Counted from the first letter of the stretch, positions 1 through 13,689 are shown. The stretch is 64,000 bases of DNA from Myoxocephalus aenaeus (GCA_038501785.1 JBAMJR010000151.1:7236501-7300500), one strand, 5' to 3'. Notes: generated from the letters alone by a model not told the origin. Translations and numbers: made by a program.

Positions 1-301
1 CTAACTGTTTTATGCTAAATATGCTTCTTAGAGAACATAGCATTTTATAATGTACCACATTCTATTCATTTAAATTGAGTGCATGTGAGTTGACACTCAT
101 CGAACATCACTGCCATTATTCAGTGTGTGTCTCTACTTGAGGTGGTCCAATGTTTGTCTCTTTCGAAACCAGCAAAAAGGAGTTAGTTCCAAAGAGATTA
201 GAGTTGCAGCTGAGGTGGTCTTCACAGGACCTGTAGATGGCGCTCTATACCAGGAGATGACACTGGACTTTGATGGAATGCGGACCGTAGCGCAGAATAA
301 A

Positions 302-354
<53 letters not shown>
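302..354. repeat. Compound microsatellite (GT)n(GA)n
   Basis: About 9 GT units run directly into about 17 GA units. It lies in the presumed intron downstream of the minus-strand exon 459-545. Confidence 0.95.
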
Positions 355-358
<4 letters not shown>

Positions 359-458
359 ATAAAATAGAGCAAGAAAGATGGAGAGTGTGTGTGTGTTAGA
401 GAGAGATAGTAAGAGAGAAAGAGGGAGAAATAGGTAGAGAGAAAGAGGTGTACAGTAC

Positions 459-545
459 CTGATGTTACAGAATAGTCTAATGACCGTCCTTCTTTGTCTT
501 TGAGCCGGCAGACAGAGTCATCCAGCACATTCAGCACCAGAATAG
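459..545 (-). CDS. Candidate internal coding exon, phase 1-1 (partial)
   Basis: On the minus strand the acceptor TGGTTGTTCTGTAG is followed by 87 bp and a donor CATCAG|GTACTG. The exon is symmetric (phase 1 in and out), as is common in exons encoding modular extracellular domains, though that alone proves nothing. The open frame reads ILVLNVLDDSVCRLKDKEGR and then SLDYSVTSG. It has one Cys and alternating hydrophobic residues suggesting a beta-strand followed by a charged loop. The donor is not ideal (GTACTG rather than GTAAGT). The GT/GA microsatellite at 302-354 lies about 100 bp downstream in the presumed intron. It may or may not belong to the gene whose exons lie near 60-63 kb on the same strand. 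The product is unidentified. Confidence 0.45.
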
Positions 546-559
546 CTACAGAACAACCA

Positions 560-2560
560 GGCATAAAGTGAAGTTATAAACAAAAAGAGCACACTAGATC
601 ATCGAGACAGGCAGAGCCAGGATGACATTTTCCTTCTGATGACCACAACCAAATAATACACAAATTCATCTCAATTCTGCATCTGGAAGCTTCTGTAGGT
701 TTAGTTTTGAAAGGTATTTTTTGCTCCCAAACTTATTTTAAGTGCGTAAAGGTACATGGAACAAGCTGAATATAAACATATATATATTTACAACGCTGAA
801 TATAAATTACTATAACAGGTTTACAACTCAAATTACGTAAAACAGGCCTCCGGGTAAAAAAACACTTTTTACACATACAGGATTAAGTGGTAAAAAATAA
901 ACTCAGGGCTAAAGAGTAAGTGATAGTGTTTGATATTTTCCTAATAATCAGAATAACTTCCTTTTATTGAAATCGTAGCAGCATGTCATTCCCATTATGT
1001 TGATCACTATTTCCTCCTCTCAGTAATTATGGAGTAATTAAGTAGTTAAACATAAAAAAGGGGAATTATTCTACAGTAACTACTAACACAGGACAGGTGG
1101 TGTATTTGTCTTATGGTGCCACCACGTAGCAGTGTGATTAGTAAATCCAGTCATGGTCAGGTGAGTAATTGGCCTGGTGGTTGCAAGCAGCTGTGTCACA
1201 TTTTGTTTCACGTAGTTACATTGTAATTACACTGTAATTATATGGAAAAAGAAAGCATTAAAAAATAATTGCTGTGTTACTCATCCTAAAAGCAATGTGA
1301 TGATCTTAGTGATTTAATTCTTAGTCATGTTCAATCACTTAATAATGCATTTGATGTCACAACAATCATTATTAAATTTCACAAGAACAATTACACATCA
1401 AATGGCATATCACAAGCTAGTTCCTCTTTATAATAATGAACACATTGTGGATAAACATTTCAAAACATGAGACTGCCACTGTCTATGTGATCCTTTGAGT
1501 CACACAAATGGTGTATAATATTTATATCCAGCTTCTGAATGAAGATTTTTCAGAGTAAAATTAGTTTATTCTAGTAGCAATGACATTCATCTGACTGGAA
1601 TTCAAGTCTAAAAATAGACTTACACATGTGACCAAGTACATGTTTCAGAAGTATGGATGCATGGCCAAAATTCAGCAAATAAAATAAATGATAAACAAAA
1701 TAAAATAAAAAGAGATAGAAAAGAACATATTTGCTGCCAGAGCCACATTTTTGTGACAATGTATGAATATGCATAGATAATAAAATGAATGAAGTTAATC
1801 ATTATATTTTTATTTTTCAGCTGACATTATCTTTTGTGAATTTAAATCAGATGATTAAATGTCTGGCTGAGTCCATGCGCAGATCGTGAGAATCAAATGC
1901 GAGGATGAATCTCAATCAAACTGGCTTTTTCAAATTCCTCAACATTTGGTTTGAATAAAATATACATATGCAAAAATTATAGATGTTAGATACTTTGTCT
2001 TTTAAGAATTTAGTCACTGATTAAAATTTGCAAAACACTTTTGAATCATATGGTGTCTTATTGCCGACAGTGCAGTGGTAATTTAATAGTAGCCGCAGAT
2101 GCATGATTGCATATGTCCTACCCTGCACTGAATATCAAAAAGGTGCCCTTGACAATGACTCAGCCTTGCTGTATTGATGCTTTCTGTACTTATTTTATTG
2201 AACATTTCTGAGATTCATTCTTTGTGCTGTACCAGTTTAGAAGAAGAAGCAGGTGAGGCGTCACACACAGGATGGTAAAATACAAACTTGATTTCCCTTC
2301 AATCTTCTCGCAAATTGGGTGAATAAAAGTATTTAAAGTACGGTGCTAAAAGGACCAATATCCACATTATGCTTTAAATAATTATAGAAAACAAATTCAG
2401 ACTTTGTTATTATTTGTCATTACACTTTATTGAATATTGGTAATATAACACACAGCTGCTGTTATTCCTGTTATGTTGGCTGTGTCTACTATACTCTTAA
2501 AAGGTATTAGGAAAATTTTGCATTTTAATCTTTCATTCTTGTAGAGTAACTTATTTCATT
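560..2560. other. AT-rich non-coding stretch
   Basis: No coding frame or repeat of note. A small cluster of TAATTA/TAATTG words lies at 1020-1240, including two tandem 11-mers (ACATTGTAATT, ACACTGTAATT, 1218-1239). Confidence 0.6.
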
Positions 2561-2564
2561 TGCT

Positions 2565-2710
2565 GCCTCCAGGGAGGTCAGAGGGAAAGGTTAACTATAA
2601 AATGGCACCCATGGGAACCTGTGAGGGTCCAGCCTCTTACTCAAGGACACTACAGCAAGGAAATTGCTTGCTTAAAACATGAACCCAACTGCCGTGATAC
2701 AAATGTGAAA
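2565..2710. repeat. Possible dispersed repeat (CTTACTCAAGGACAC)
   Basis: GGGTCCAGCCTCTTACTCAA followed by GGACACTACAGCAAGG and CATGAACCCAACT resembles a short interspersed sequence seen across fish genomes. Boundaries and class are unknown. Confidence 0.28.
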
Positions 2711-3049
2711 AAACTGTAACATACACAACAAAATATTTGAGTAAAGCAAAGCTGCATATCCACATCATTTTCTAATAATTATTTTGTTGTAAATACATTT
2801 TTTCCACACAGCATGTATTTTCTGTGCCAGACTGAGTTTTGTTGCTGTGTATTGAAAGGTTCAAAAAGATATTTATGCGAATTAAATACATCCTATTTAT
2901 CTCCTATGAAATAACCTAATTTGTGTGGATGCAAATCAAAAATATATTTGTGTTGTCTTTTTATTCCCCTCGTCTTGTTTATAGTTAAAAACAGACTTTG
3001 AGTTGACCATCATCACCTTCATACCCTTCAAGGTGTCTCTCATAAGGAC

Positions 3050-3222
<173 letters not shown>

Positions 3223-3359
3223 GCACTGGCTCTTTAGCCCTCACCATTTTACTATTCAGCATGTCCCACTCAGCAGTGTATGAAAATAAAGAAAGCGCCC
3301 TTGACAAAGACACTCCAGTGTTGCGAGTCCTCTTTCTTTTTTCTTTCAAGTTTTCTGAT

Positions 3360-4220
3360 TAGATTCTTTGCTCAACACTGCTTTTAGGCAGCATTCACTC
3401 TTTTCTTTTCTTTTTATAAATTAATACATCTTTATTTATTTTCAATACTACAGTATATGTTGAATATGAACTCAGCAATTCACTGTCAAATTCCATTGTC
3501 ATTATTATTACAGTTATTGCCATTATTATTATTATTAGTAGTAGTAGCCATGCAGTCTATATGGTAAAGGCTGAATCACATGTTAAGAATAATGTTGCCT
3601 AATGGTTCACAACAATTTATTGCAGTGTTAAATTAAGACTTTAATAAAGCTACAGAAAATAAGACAGAATATTACATCATAATACATTAAATATTTAACT
3701 ATTTCCCCTGCTTATACATGAAATAATGGTAGTTAATGTTTTGACTTTTTGCGTCCCATTTTGTTTTGAGTAGCTTTCAATTTGCTTTAAGCAGTATTTT
3801 ATTTTATAACTTCATTTATCAGTATTAATATGATTAAAATTTGTATAAGTTTCTTGTACTGTTATGTAGATTTGTATGATAAAGTGTCTTGATATTTAAG
3901 ACACGTCTCAGAAGTACATGAATTCAGGCGTGCAGCCGCACACGCTCTTCCTCTCTGTCTCAACACTCTGACTTTGTTGTGTGGGTAATAGTTCCTAATG
4001 GTTACAACTAATGAATTGACCAGCCTCGGGGAGGTATATATAAACCTATTAGCTTTAATAAAGTCTGAAGGTATAAAATGACTCTCTGAGGTATTTCACT
4101 ATACACTTAGTACCTACCCCAACCTAATAATACCAGCTTCTTTTCCAAGTACATTGTCGCGCACTTTGATTGCATTCTGGTGTCTGTCTGCACAATTATT
4201 TTCAATTTAACCATTTAGAG
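3360..4220. other. AT-rich non-coding stretch
   Basis: Unique AT-rich DNA with a short ATT/AGT triplet run near 3520-3548. No exon signals. Confidence 0.6.
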
Positions 4221-4222
4221 GA

Positions 4223-4226
<4 letters not shown>

Positions 4227-4271
<45 letters not shown>
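4227..4271. repeat. (GA)n microsatellite
   Basis: About 22 uninterrupted GA units at the left end of a broader purine-rich stretch. Confidence 0.95.
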
Positions 4272-4272
<1 letters not shown>

Positions 4273-4660
4273 GATATGTAGTGTCTCCCTGCTTTGAGAT
4301 GCATGTAACCTCAGAGTCAACTAGGAAATGGAGAGAGATGGAGGCAGGGCGAGAGAGGGAACTAGAGGAATTAAACAAATAGAGGGAAATGGAGAATAGC
4401 AGAGAATGTAGAGGGACTGATGAAGAGCGAACATGACAAAGGAGAGATAGACAGAAAGAGAGAGACGAGGATATATGAATTCCCTCCAGTTAGCCGAGTA
4501 TGTGTATGTGTGCTCATTTGGTTGGCTCCTAATCCCTGATTCAATTTCCACCCTTTAAACATGACGAATTACAATCCTGTCCCCACCTAATGCTTTTAAC
4601 ACATCCCTATAAGAGGCCTTAATCAGGTGAGATGGGCCCCAATGCTGCTGGCTATACACA

Positions 4661-4733
4661 AACACACACACACACACACGCACACACACACACACACACA
4701 CACAAAAACACACACACACACACACACACACAC
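4661..4733. repeat. (CA)n microsatellite, interrupted
   Basis: CA units with one CG and one AAAA interruption, 73 bp. Confidence 0.95.
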
Positions 4734-4734
4734 G

Positions 4735-4850
4735 CTGATTAGCCTAGCCACGGTGCTAGCCACCCTGGATAAGCCACCAGGTGGATAATGTGCTGCTTTA
4801 GCGCCTTAATTACGGCATAATCTGTTCAGCGCCTCAACCCCCTGCACAGA
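4735..4850. promoter_or_regulatory. Possible conserved non-coding block
   Basis: This short unique block (GATTAGCCTAGCCACGGTGC, TTTAGCGCCTTAATTACGGC) lies between a CA tract and a G-rich purine tract. It has mixed composition and homeodomain-like cores. Weak inference. Confidence 0.2.
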
Positions 4851-5639
4851 AGGACAGCGAGAGAGAGAGTGGGGTGGTGGAGGTGTGGGTTGGTGGGAGG
4901 TAAGGGGGACTGAAAGACAGGACAGGAGAAGAGTGGGTGGAGGGAGGAAGGGAGTTGGGAAAAGGAGAGGAAAAGAAGCCTGGAGGCTACTTCTTAACCT
5001 ATACCTCCTTCCTCCCTCGTCTCATCACTAAACTATCTACGGTCCTGCTGTGTTTTACCTGCTTGAACTGCGTCTTTCATGCTTTCCCTACATGTTTCCT
5101 TTCTTCCTAAATTACATCATACACCCCCCAGACACTCTTTTGAGCATGTTTTGTCACCTAACACACTCTCAACTCCCAAGTCTCTGGCCAGTCTCCTTCT
5201 CCTTCTGTTTCCTCTGCGTCTTGAAGCCCTACTGTATTTCATGTCACCCTCCCTCTCTCTTTCTTTTCATCCCTCCAACACCCCACCTCCCCCTACCGTT
5301 TTCTCTCCGTCCACCTCTCCTTTAGTTGCTGTGTGTCTCAGTATCTCGGGTCCTCCTGTACCCTGTACCTGTCACTGTGCGCAGCCCTTTGACAAATCAC
5401 GTGAAGGGCAGACTGAGTTTTGTAGGACGAGACAAAGCTTAAACATATGGCTGCCGTGTCCCCAGGTGCTCCGCTGTGTGTTGTAGCACAGTCCCTGGGA
5501 GTCCTTATATATAACATTAGCTACCTGTCTGTCTACCAGGCTAGCTGCCTGTTTCTGACTGTCTGTCTGTTGGAGATGCATAACTATGAGCCTTACAACT
5601 GTTTTTCCTCAACCTTCTTTTTGTGGGGCTAGTTTACGG

Positions 5640-5975
5640 TGACCAGACATCCTGGTTTGTCCGTGACTTTCACGGTTTCACACCGGTAAACAGCGCTAAC
5701 AGTGAAAAAGATGGCAAAAATGCTGTCAGAGCTAACAGTGATGAGCAGGAACCAAAGGGTGGGTGCTACGCTTCCGTGCACAAACATGCACTAAAAGCAA
5801 ACGGGGCCGGCCGGCTATGCCAACAAAGCACAGAGAAGCTTGGATTACAACCCACACAGATTGAGAGTAACCTCATTCTCACTATAATTACGACAATATA
5901 TCTTTAAATATTTATTTTCTGCCATACTAGCGTTCTGAATCCCGTATATTGCACCTTTAATGGTGGATTTTCTTT
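5640..5975. repeat. Teleost dispersed repeat ending near TATTGCACCTTTAA
   Basis: The segment contains GAGAAGCTTGGATTACAACC, TCTTTAAATATTTATTTTCT and CGTTCTGAATCCCGTATATT then GCACCTTTAA, a combination I recognise as an interspersed fish repeat. Its class is not evident. The 94-codon plus-strand frame inside it is not a gene. A long (CA)n tract follows 40 bp beyond. Confidence 0.45.
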
Positions 5976-6009
5976 TTTAGCACTGCCTGCATGGTTACTG
6001 TTCCTTTCA

Positions 6010-6013
<4 letters not shown>

Positions 6014-6096
<83 letters not shown>
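6014..6096. repeat. (CA)n microsatellite
   Basis: About 41 pure CA units, 40 bp right of the dispersed repeat at 5640-5975. Confidence 0.97.
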
Positions 6097-6097
<1 letters not shown>

Positions 6098-6464
6098 GCA
6101 AATCACATCAGTTGTTCCTGCTAATGAAGATGAAGTGAGATATGAGTGTTTCCTCACTGCGCTCAATGCCAATAAAGTGCCCCACTTCATGCCAATTAGC
6201 CACTGCACCTCAATTTGTGTCATGTTATTTATTCTTTTGAGTCTTTCTTTTTACCCATAACATCAGTCGAAGAGCTTTTCATCGTTCAACACTTTAAATA
6301 CAAAGTTGCAGAGACACAAGTAAAATATACTGTAGGTTCTGGTTAAAATGAACATATGCAGACTTCAGCATGTGCTTCAAAGCTCCAATAATTGTTTTCT
6401 ATATTGCAATAACAATTGATCAAATGATTGTGTGTAATGTGAAAGGGGTTGCTTGTGCAGCCAC

Positions 6465-6730
6465 TGTGTGCAACTGTGCTCTTCAGCTCTCTGGAGTGTT
6501 TTAATGTCTTTCAGCTCATTGTTTTGACAGTGAAGGAGTGTGTTGCGCTGCAGGAGTGGTTTCTAATGCTGTGTTTTTGCTACAAGCGAAACAGCAACAG
6601 GCTACAAGTCATTTTCCATAGAAGCTACAAAATGACACCCGGCATGAAGAGCTACAAATCAAAGTGGATCTGTTCCTACTTTTTTTCAGCTCTACAATGG
6701 TGAAGGTGAAGCTTCATCCAATCATATATC
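6465..6730. repeat. MITE-like repeat with reiterated GCTACAA motif
   Basis: GCTACAA occurs four times between 6578 and 6660 (one copy truncated), with CCATAGAAGCTACAAAATGA and TCAAAGTGGATCTGTTCCTA. This wording is typical of small non-autonomous DNA elements in fish. Terminal repeats were not delimited and the right boundary may extend to about 7030. Confidence 0.35.
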
Positions 6731-7834
6731 TTGTTTCACCCTGTTAGGTTGGTCTAAAAAATGTCACTAGCTAGTTCCCACGACTTAACTACATCTGCGA
6801 GCGTGTGAGCGACAGCTATTTGGGTCCGTGCAGGAAGTAAAATGTATCTGCCATTGCTCACGTTGTATGATGAACAATGTCAGTCTACTTGTGCTAATGC
6901 AAATGTATTCTGATACGTGTGAGTTCGTTCTTCGAGAGCCGATGCTGCTTAAACGTAGTTAACGCGTTATTTCTCACATTGAATGAACACTTGCAATGCA
7001 ATTCCGCGCACCACTACGTCAGCTTGTTACATTATCCAACTTTTATAATGCAATTGAGTAAAGGAAACAGAAACAGCTCGCCTTCAAAGTAAAAGTTGCG
7101 CCTTTTCAAACGCATTTGCTCTAGCGATTAATTTAAGGAGAGCAAAATTAATTAAATAAACATTTAGCACAGATGAACATAATATATAATGGTTATTAAG
7201 TCATATTTCTTCTACTTTCCCAGAACTGATCTTGAATAAATTCACCAGTTTAGGACAACTAAGAGCTAAGTAACATTGCAAACAAGAAATCAAGTCGACC
7301 TAAACACAAACATGATCTTTGCATCCTAGATTTGGTGACATCTTTTTTTCTTCAATATTATGAACAAGTGGCAAAGTCTGATGTTAGCTGTCAGAGGTAA
7401 AGCCAGCAGTAGCCAAACAAATATGTTTTCTAAAACCATAGATATGCATATACAGTAAACAGAAGGCGTTGTAGTATCATGCTTTGAAATAAACAGTGCA
7501 GATGGCTTTGTGGGACTACCAAACTGTATAAAACATTTCTATGTGTAGAACTTTACTTGGGACAGCAGATTTCAGACCTACTTTTGACTTGGTATGACCA
7601 TTGAATGTGTAAAAAATCTGAGTATAAACAATAATGATTATATCATATTGCTTGTTAGAGACTAAATTAAAGTAAAATAATACCAACTTAAATATTAAAC
7701 ACTGGTAGTTACACTGTTGCATTGTCTTTATTACTCCACAAGATTAGGACTCTCCATGAGCCCTTGAGAACATAGATAGATATATAGATAAAACGAAAGA
7801 AAGAAAGAATGAAAAGGGAATTGGAGGCAGCAGA

Positions 7835-7838
<4 letters not shown>

Positions 7839-7921
<83 letters not shown>
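7839..7921. repeat. (GA)n microsatellite ending in a G run
   Basis: About 38 pure GA units run into 8 G. A pure purine strand of more than 80 bases. Confidence 0.97.
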
Positions 7922-8214
7922 TGGTTGTCCTACAAAGTTTTGAAGTTCTTTTCTGTTTCCAACTTTACCTGTATTTGCTGTCATGCAGAATAATTTTGGG
8001 CTTTGCTCGTCTCCGGGGCAATGGCCTCAGGGGCAGACCCCCACGGGGGACAGGTGTCAGGCAGGTATGTATGTGGGTGTGAGAGAGAATGTGTGTGTGT
8101 GTGTGTCAGTGAGTAATGGCACTATCAACTGGCCTCCACGATCCATCATGCGCGTCCCTGGCCTCGCACCTCTAGGGCCGCAGCACATGCACACACGCAC
8201 ATTTAAATGAGCGA

Positions 8215-8236
8215 ACACACACACACACACACACAC
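8215..8236. repeat. Short (CA)n microsatellite
   Basis: 11 CA units; a short GT tract (8090-8106) lies 110 bp to the left. Confidence 0.9.
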
Positions 8237-8939
8237 TTTCCTATACTGTTTGCACATGAATACTACACAAGCAGATGTACTTAAGCATGAAAACACCGCA
8301 CAAACCAATGAGATGTTGCAGCAATCAGTTTCTTTCTCCCATGCACACAGTAAACACACAGCCTCTCACATTACGTAAGACATATGTTAATTGAGGTAGA
8401 ACGTTGAGAGAAAGTTTCAAGATTGTTTTTGAAAAGTTCGATGGATTTATGCTTTTCAGTGCAGCACACATAGCTGATGCAAAAATTGCATCTCCATCAG
8501 CAGAGGGCAAACATTTCAAGCGGTGGTCTAGATTTCAATCAGCTAATCCGGGACACATGCTGCTTCAAAGACCATGGTAATAAAAATTTAATTAAACACT
8601 AATCTCTACACTGTTGTATTGTTTAGTTAGTTTGAGTATTAAAAAAGGCCATTTTAAATTCTCACAACAACACATCACCCTCCACTTCTTGCTATTTCTC
8701 AGTTCATTTATGTTTTGTCTCATTTGTTTCCCGTTTATCCTTCTCTCTTCCTCTCTTTGTCCGACGTCCTCCTTCATGTCGCAGAAAATCTTTCTGAGCA
8801 AATCGCTCTGTTCAGTTATTATCTCAACGGGGGAGGGTGGTATTATAATTAACAAAACAATAAAAGTTTATTAATGAACATTAAAATGCAAAATAGCAGG
8901 AAGAGAAGACGGTGGGTGCTATCAATCAAAAAGAAGTGA

Positions 8940-9235
8940 CTCCCCCTCTTTTTTGAGTCTTAATTAGCCGTCCACTCATTAATGGCATGAGTGTGTTTGT
9001 GTGTGTGGGTGCAGGGGAGGTTACAAAAGGACTTTAATTGATCAGTGGCCCCTAAATGGGCTATCAGCAAGTTGGACACAAAAAAAAGTAATTTATAGAA
9101 CCGTGTCAGTTTTATTTCCACACCAACTAATTATGAATGCCAAGGAGTGCGGTTTTTACTTGGTTGAAGGCCTGGTCCAATCAGCCCGAAGGCAGTGGGA
9201 GATTAACCTATAGACTGCAAGTAACCATAGCAACA
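8940..9235. promoter_or_regulatory. Possible conserved non-coding block
   Basis: Unique sequence with TTAATTAGC, ACTCATTAATGGCATGAG, CTTTAATTGATCAG and ACTAATTATGAATGCC, that is several TAAT cores in about 300 bp between two repeat-rich areas. No reading frame of interest. Confidence 0.22.
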
Positions 9236-9820
9236 ATACTAATGCATTACACTTTGCTAATGGCTCTTGCTAAAAGTTTTGCTAACTTATGGTTCAGACC
9301 AAAACAAGTAGAAACAATAATCTTTCTTTTTTTTGTACAGTAGAAAATGAAGGACACTATGCCTCAAGTCCATTATTTTACAGAAGATTTTTTTTCTTGC
9401 ATTATTGCTTGAATAACGAGAACTTAAAAAAATATCTCAAGAGCTCAAGACATATCTCAAATACCACAACACTGGTGGAAATATATGTTACACTGCGGGT
9501 TGGGTAGCTCGCTGGAGAAAAAAAAAGAAAAGAAACATATGTATTAAGATATATCTTTATCGCCACAAACATGCTGTGGGACCAAGTCATGCCATTGCTG
9601 TTCTTGTATTTGATTTACAGCAGTCAGTAAAAAGAAACTGAGGAGGGAGAGTGGTGTGAGAGTGGTGTGATTTGTGGGATTGTGCAGAATATCACAAGCA
9701 TGTCATGCACCTTAAACCAGTAAGACAACAGGCTGCCCTGATAGCTAAGCTAGTTAAGCTATATTTAACAGTATACTTTGAACCAATCAGAAGTTCAGAA
9801 GTTGCCCCTTTTTTCTGCGA

Positions 9821-9906
<86 letters not shown>

Positions 9907-10990
9907 CACACAAGCACACAAATTCACACATTATTACACTCACACAGACTCACCTGAACACATATACAACCCAGCTCGATTTATAATAGTTGGCATGAAC
10001 CTGTGCCCCTCTAAGGGAGGAACGGAGAGAGTTCAAATTGTGGCCTAATTACGCCCCGCTCCGCTTCGCTCCCTCCGCTCCCTCCGCTCTGTGCTCTCAG
10101 AAAGTAGAGCGCATTGCTGCAGCACACACATAAGCACCAACAGGCACACATGCTCTGCTTTCAGAACAGACGGCCTGTTTCAGAATGAACTCCCCTGCTT
10201 CTATCACAGAGACTCAAACACACACATGCACACATACACACATACACACACGCTGGGTCAACCTACATTTTTCTCTCTGTGAGACCTAGTCACTGAAAAA
10301 GCAAAGGGTCATGACTGATGCTTAAATCTATAGATAACAATATTCAAAATAGGTCAATATATTATGAAGCAGGTAAGTAAAAACATCAAGTCATCAAATA
10401 AATGTTTGATAATCATCGTCTGACTTTTTTCACAGTCCAACCAGTCCAACCTCCAGGATTGCGAGGGCATATACAGTGAATTATACAGCAAATATGCAGA
10501 TGAAATGATGCAAACCACGTAGGGCGGCAATATATTCCGTCAGAGCTGCTTATCAGATGATAGAATAGCTTCAGAAATGTGCGCGTGCATGTATTGGATT
10601 GGCTAATGCTGGATGATGTTAGAAAAACCTTACTGAACTGCCTATTTTAAATAACTATTCCACTTTAGTATTAAGAGTTTTGCAGCTGAACGCTTTAAGG
10701 CCTCATATGTCTCCAGTGCTTCTTGAAAGCTTACTGATGAGCAACAATTTCCAGGAAACAAAAACAAAATCCAGTTTTTGACTTATGTTCTTAACCATCA
10801 AAATGTAGTTGAAGGAAGAAAAAAAAAAATGGAATCACTGGAGGCGTAAAACGTTCCAGACCTCTCAATGTCACAACTTCCCAGACACAAAGCTTTGGTT
10901 TAGAGCCTGCCTGCGTTTGAGGCTTTGCAAGCTTAAAGTTGTAACAATCTGCCTGCAGAACTTTAATTTTCATTCCCTATGAAAACACAC
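9235..10990. other. Non-coding stretch
   Basis: Apart from the (TC)n at 9825-9902 this holds a CG-containing block at 10030-10110 (CGCTCCGCTTCGCTCCCTCC) and AT-rich unique DNA. No gene seen. Confidence 0.5.
9825..9902. repeat. (TC)n microsatellite
   Basis: About 39 TC units with a single TTT interruption near 9865, followed by a short CA-rich stretch. Confidence 0.97.
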
Positions 10991-10998
10991 CACACATA

Positions 10999-11006
10999 CG
11001 CACGCA

Positions 11007-11068
<62 letters not shown>
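10999..11068. repeat. Compound (GCAC)7(CA)22 microsatellite
   Basis: Seven GCAC units pass directly into pure CA. Confidence 0.95.
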
Positions 11069-11071
<3 letters not shown>

Positions 11072-11520
11072 AATCTCTGTCAGTGTGTGAGAGGAGAGCA
11101 GACCTGATGAAAGAGAACAGGGGTAAATTGGACGCTGAGTGTTTGATAACTCCATTTCTTCTTCTCCTTGCATTTCTGCCATATGCTCACTCTTCCTCCC
11201 CTCCAGGTTGTTCTGCGACATTCTGCACTTCTTTCCAAATGTCCCTTGGTTCAAACAAAGATTACTGTTAAATAAAATCAAAATAAAGATAAAGAGTGAA
11301 ACAGAGGGATAATGAGGGAAACAGAAAACCAAAGCAGAGACTGAGATATGCAGTAAGTGTGAATACTGATGTGTGTGTGGGGAGAGAGATTTGAAAAGGC
11401 CCAGTGGAGTCTCAGCAACTCAACGGCTCTATTCTATTTTTGCCTTTTTTCTCTGGCCAGACCCACAGGCTTTTCCCACAGAGCTGCCACTATACATACA
11501 GTACTACCTACTCTATACAT

Positions 11521-11674
<154 letters not shown>

Positions 11675-11679
11675 CTTTG

Positions 11680-13620
11680 ACCTGTCCTTGAAAAGATGTG
11701 GCTTCTACTGAAACTGCCGGGAGAGAAAGAAACAGAAAGAAAGAGAGAGAAAGAGAAATGGCAGAAAATAGGAAGGAAAGAAAGAAAGAAACTTGACCAC
11801 CACACTTATTCATATTTTTCTCTGACTGATAAAGATGTAATCGCAGACATTTAAAAAAGGATCTATCAGCAAAAAAGACAAAAAAAGCTTTGTACACAGC
11901 GTGGACTGCAAGATGAACATCTAGTCGTAAGACAAGTATGTATGATAAGTGGCCACAGACATAAAACAATATCGATCAAGGATCTCTTAATCACACTGAA
12001 AAGAGCAACAATTCTTCAATATCTATAAACAGACTTTACAATAAATTAGAAAGTACAAATAATGCTTTTCTCCGATGACCCAATGTTTAGTCAGTTCAAA
12101 TGAGGTTGGAATGATGGAGTGACATGATTGTTGTTTCTATTTGGTTTGCTGTTGTGTGCTGAGTCTGCTAAGAATATTTCATATCTGCTTTGTCATTTGA
12201 ACTTAAATAACACTTTCATGTATAGGCCATTCCTTTTTAAGCGTAACATTTATTTCAACCCATTCTTCACAGCTCTAATAGGGTTATTAGAATGTTTACA
12301 TTGTGGCAAACTAACAATACTCCTAAAGACTAAAATGTTCTCTAACTGGTTAGTAACCCTGGAACATTTTAATGAATATGTGTTGTCGTTATAATTAATT
12401 AAATTAAATTAAGCTGGTTGACTTCCAACTTTGGAATTCAGACAAATTAGCCAAACAGGGACAATAAGTATTTTCACCTTTGTTATTCTGTCACTCTGTA
12501 ACTCTTTGTTGACACTCGCAAACCAGTAATTCAGGTTTTCCCTCCACTTCCCTTTATCAGTGTCGAGTTAATAAGAGCCTGCAGTGTAATATGTCGCTGT
12601 CTCATTTCACTGCTGTGCACCGCTTGACTGCATGGTAATATAATTGTTTCATGGACACATGCTTGCAAACAGTCACATACTGTAAATACAAAGCCTTGTA
12701 CACACAGACTACATGCCTGCACACAAACACACAGTCCCACCAGTCTCTTTGATGAGAATATGACAGGACACATGAATGTGATTTGATTCCGTCTACAAGC
12801 CTGCCTGTGACGACAAACGCCAACACTGACTTCAAGTGGAGCTGATGATATGGCACATTGCTCCGTGTGTGCGCATGTTTGCTCTGTGTTGACATCTTAC
12901 TTCAAGGAGCGTAGACAGAGAGATTGAGATTAATGAATAGAAGAGGAATGGGTGAGGAGATAAGAAGGGACAGAGCTGGAGGAATGGAGGAAAAGAGAGA
13001 TAAAAAAAAAGAAGTTAAAACAGATTTTAAAAAAGAGGGCAGTGAAAGAAAAGTTGATGTATTGTGCACTATAGCATGCATTTGCTTATCTGTCTGCGTA
13101 GGTACAGTCTACTCTTGTTCATATGTCAATGTGTTTGTATGTGCATGTGTGCTTGTATCTGATAACCGACCAACTGGTCAGTCCTCACCAGGACAACAAA
13201 TTAATACTTTCTTAAATGACCTTTTGAAGGGATAACTCAATAACTGCAAGTATTCGCACTGGACATATAAATATCACTCTACTGGGCGGACAACATTAAA
13301 TGTGTGTGTTTTATACATGCATGTGTGTGCACATCTGTTTCGGCGCTGACACATACACATTTGTGTGTGAATGGATTCTTTTGGTAATTTGGCAGCCATT
13401 ATAAATGCACCGCAAATGTCTTTTTAAGCTGTTGGGGGTAATTACTGTTTGTATGAGCGTGTATCATCCCCCAATGGTAGCATGCGTTGTGAGCTTCTGT
13501 GTGTGTGTGTTTGTGTGCGCTCCACCCTAAGGGATTTTTTTCTCCTGTTGAAAATCAACTGTCTATCTCTTCAGCTAGCTGCCAATATTTCGGTCTGCTG
13601 TGTAATTAATTAATTATTTA
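11680..13620. other. Non-coding stretch
   Basis: AT-rich unique DNA with purine-rich patches (11720-11790, 12905-13060) and scattered short GT runs. No exon signals. Confidence 0.5.
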
Positions 13621-13624
13621 ATAA

Positions 13625-13628
<4 letters not shown>

Positions 13629-13688
<60 letters not shown>
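13629..13688. repeat. (GT)n microsatellite
   Basis: 30 pure TG units; an opposite (CA)n lies 66 bp to the right. Confidence 0.97.

Positions 13689-13689
<1 letters not shown>

Noticed and set aside
7972..8040. Minus-strand exon-like segment ending ATACAG|GTAAAG
   Set aside because: The donor is good but the only acceptor giving an open frame is weak and the exon would be under 65 bp of arbitrary composition.
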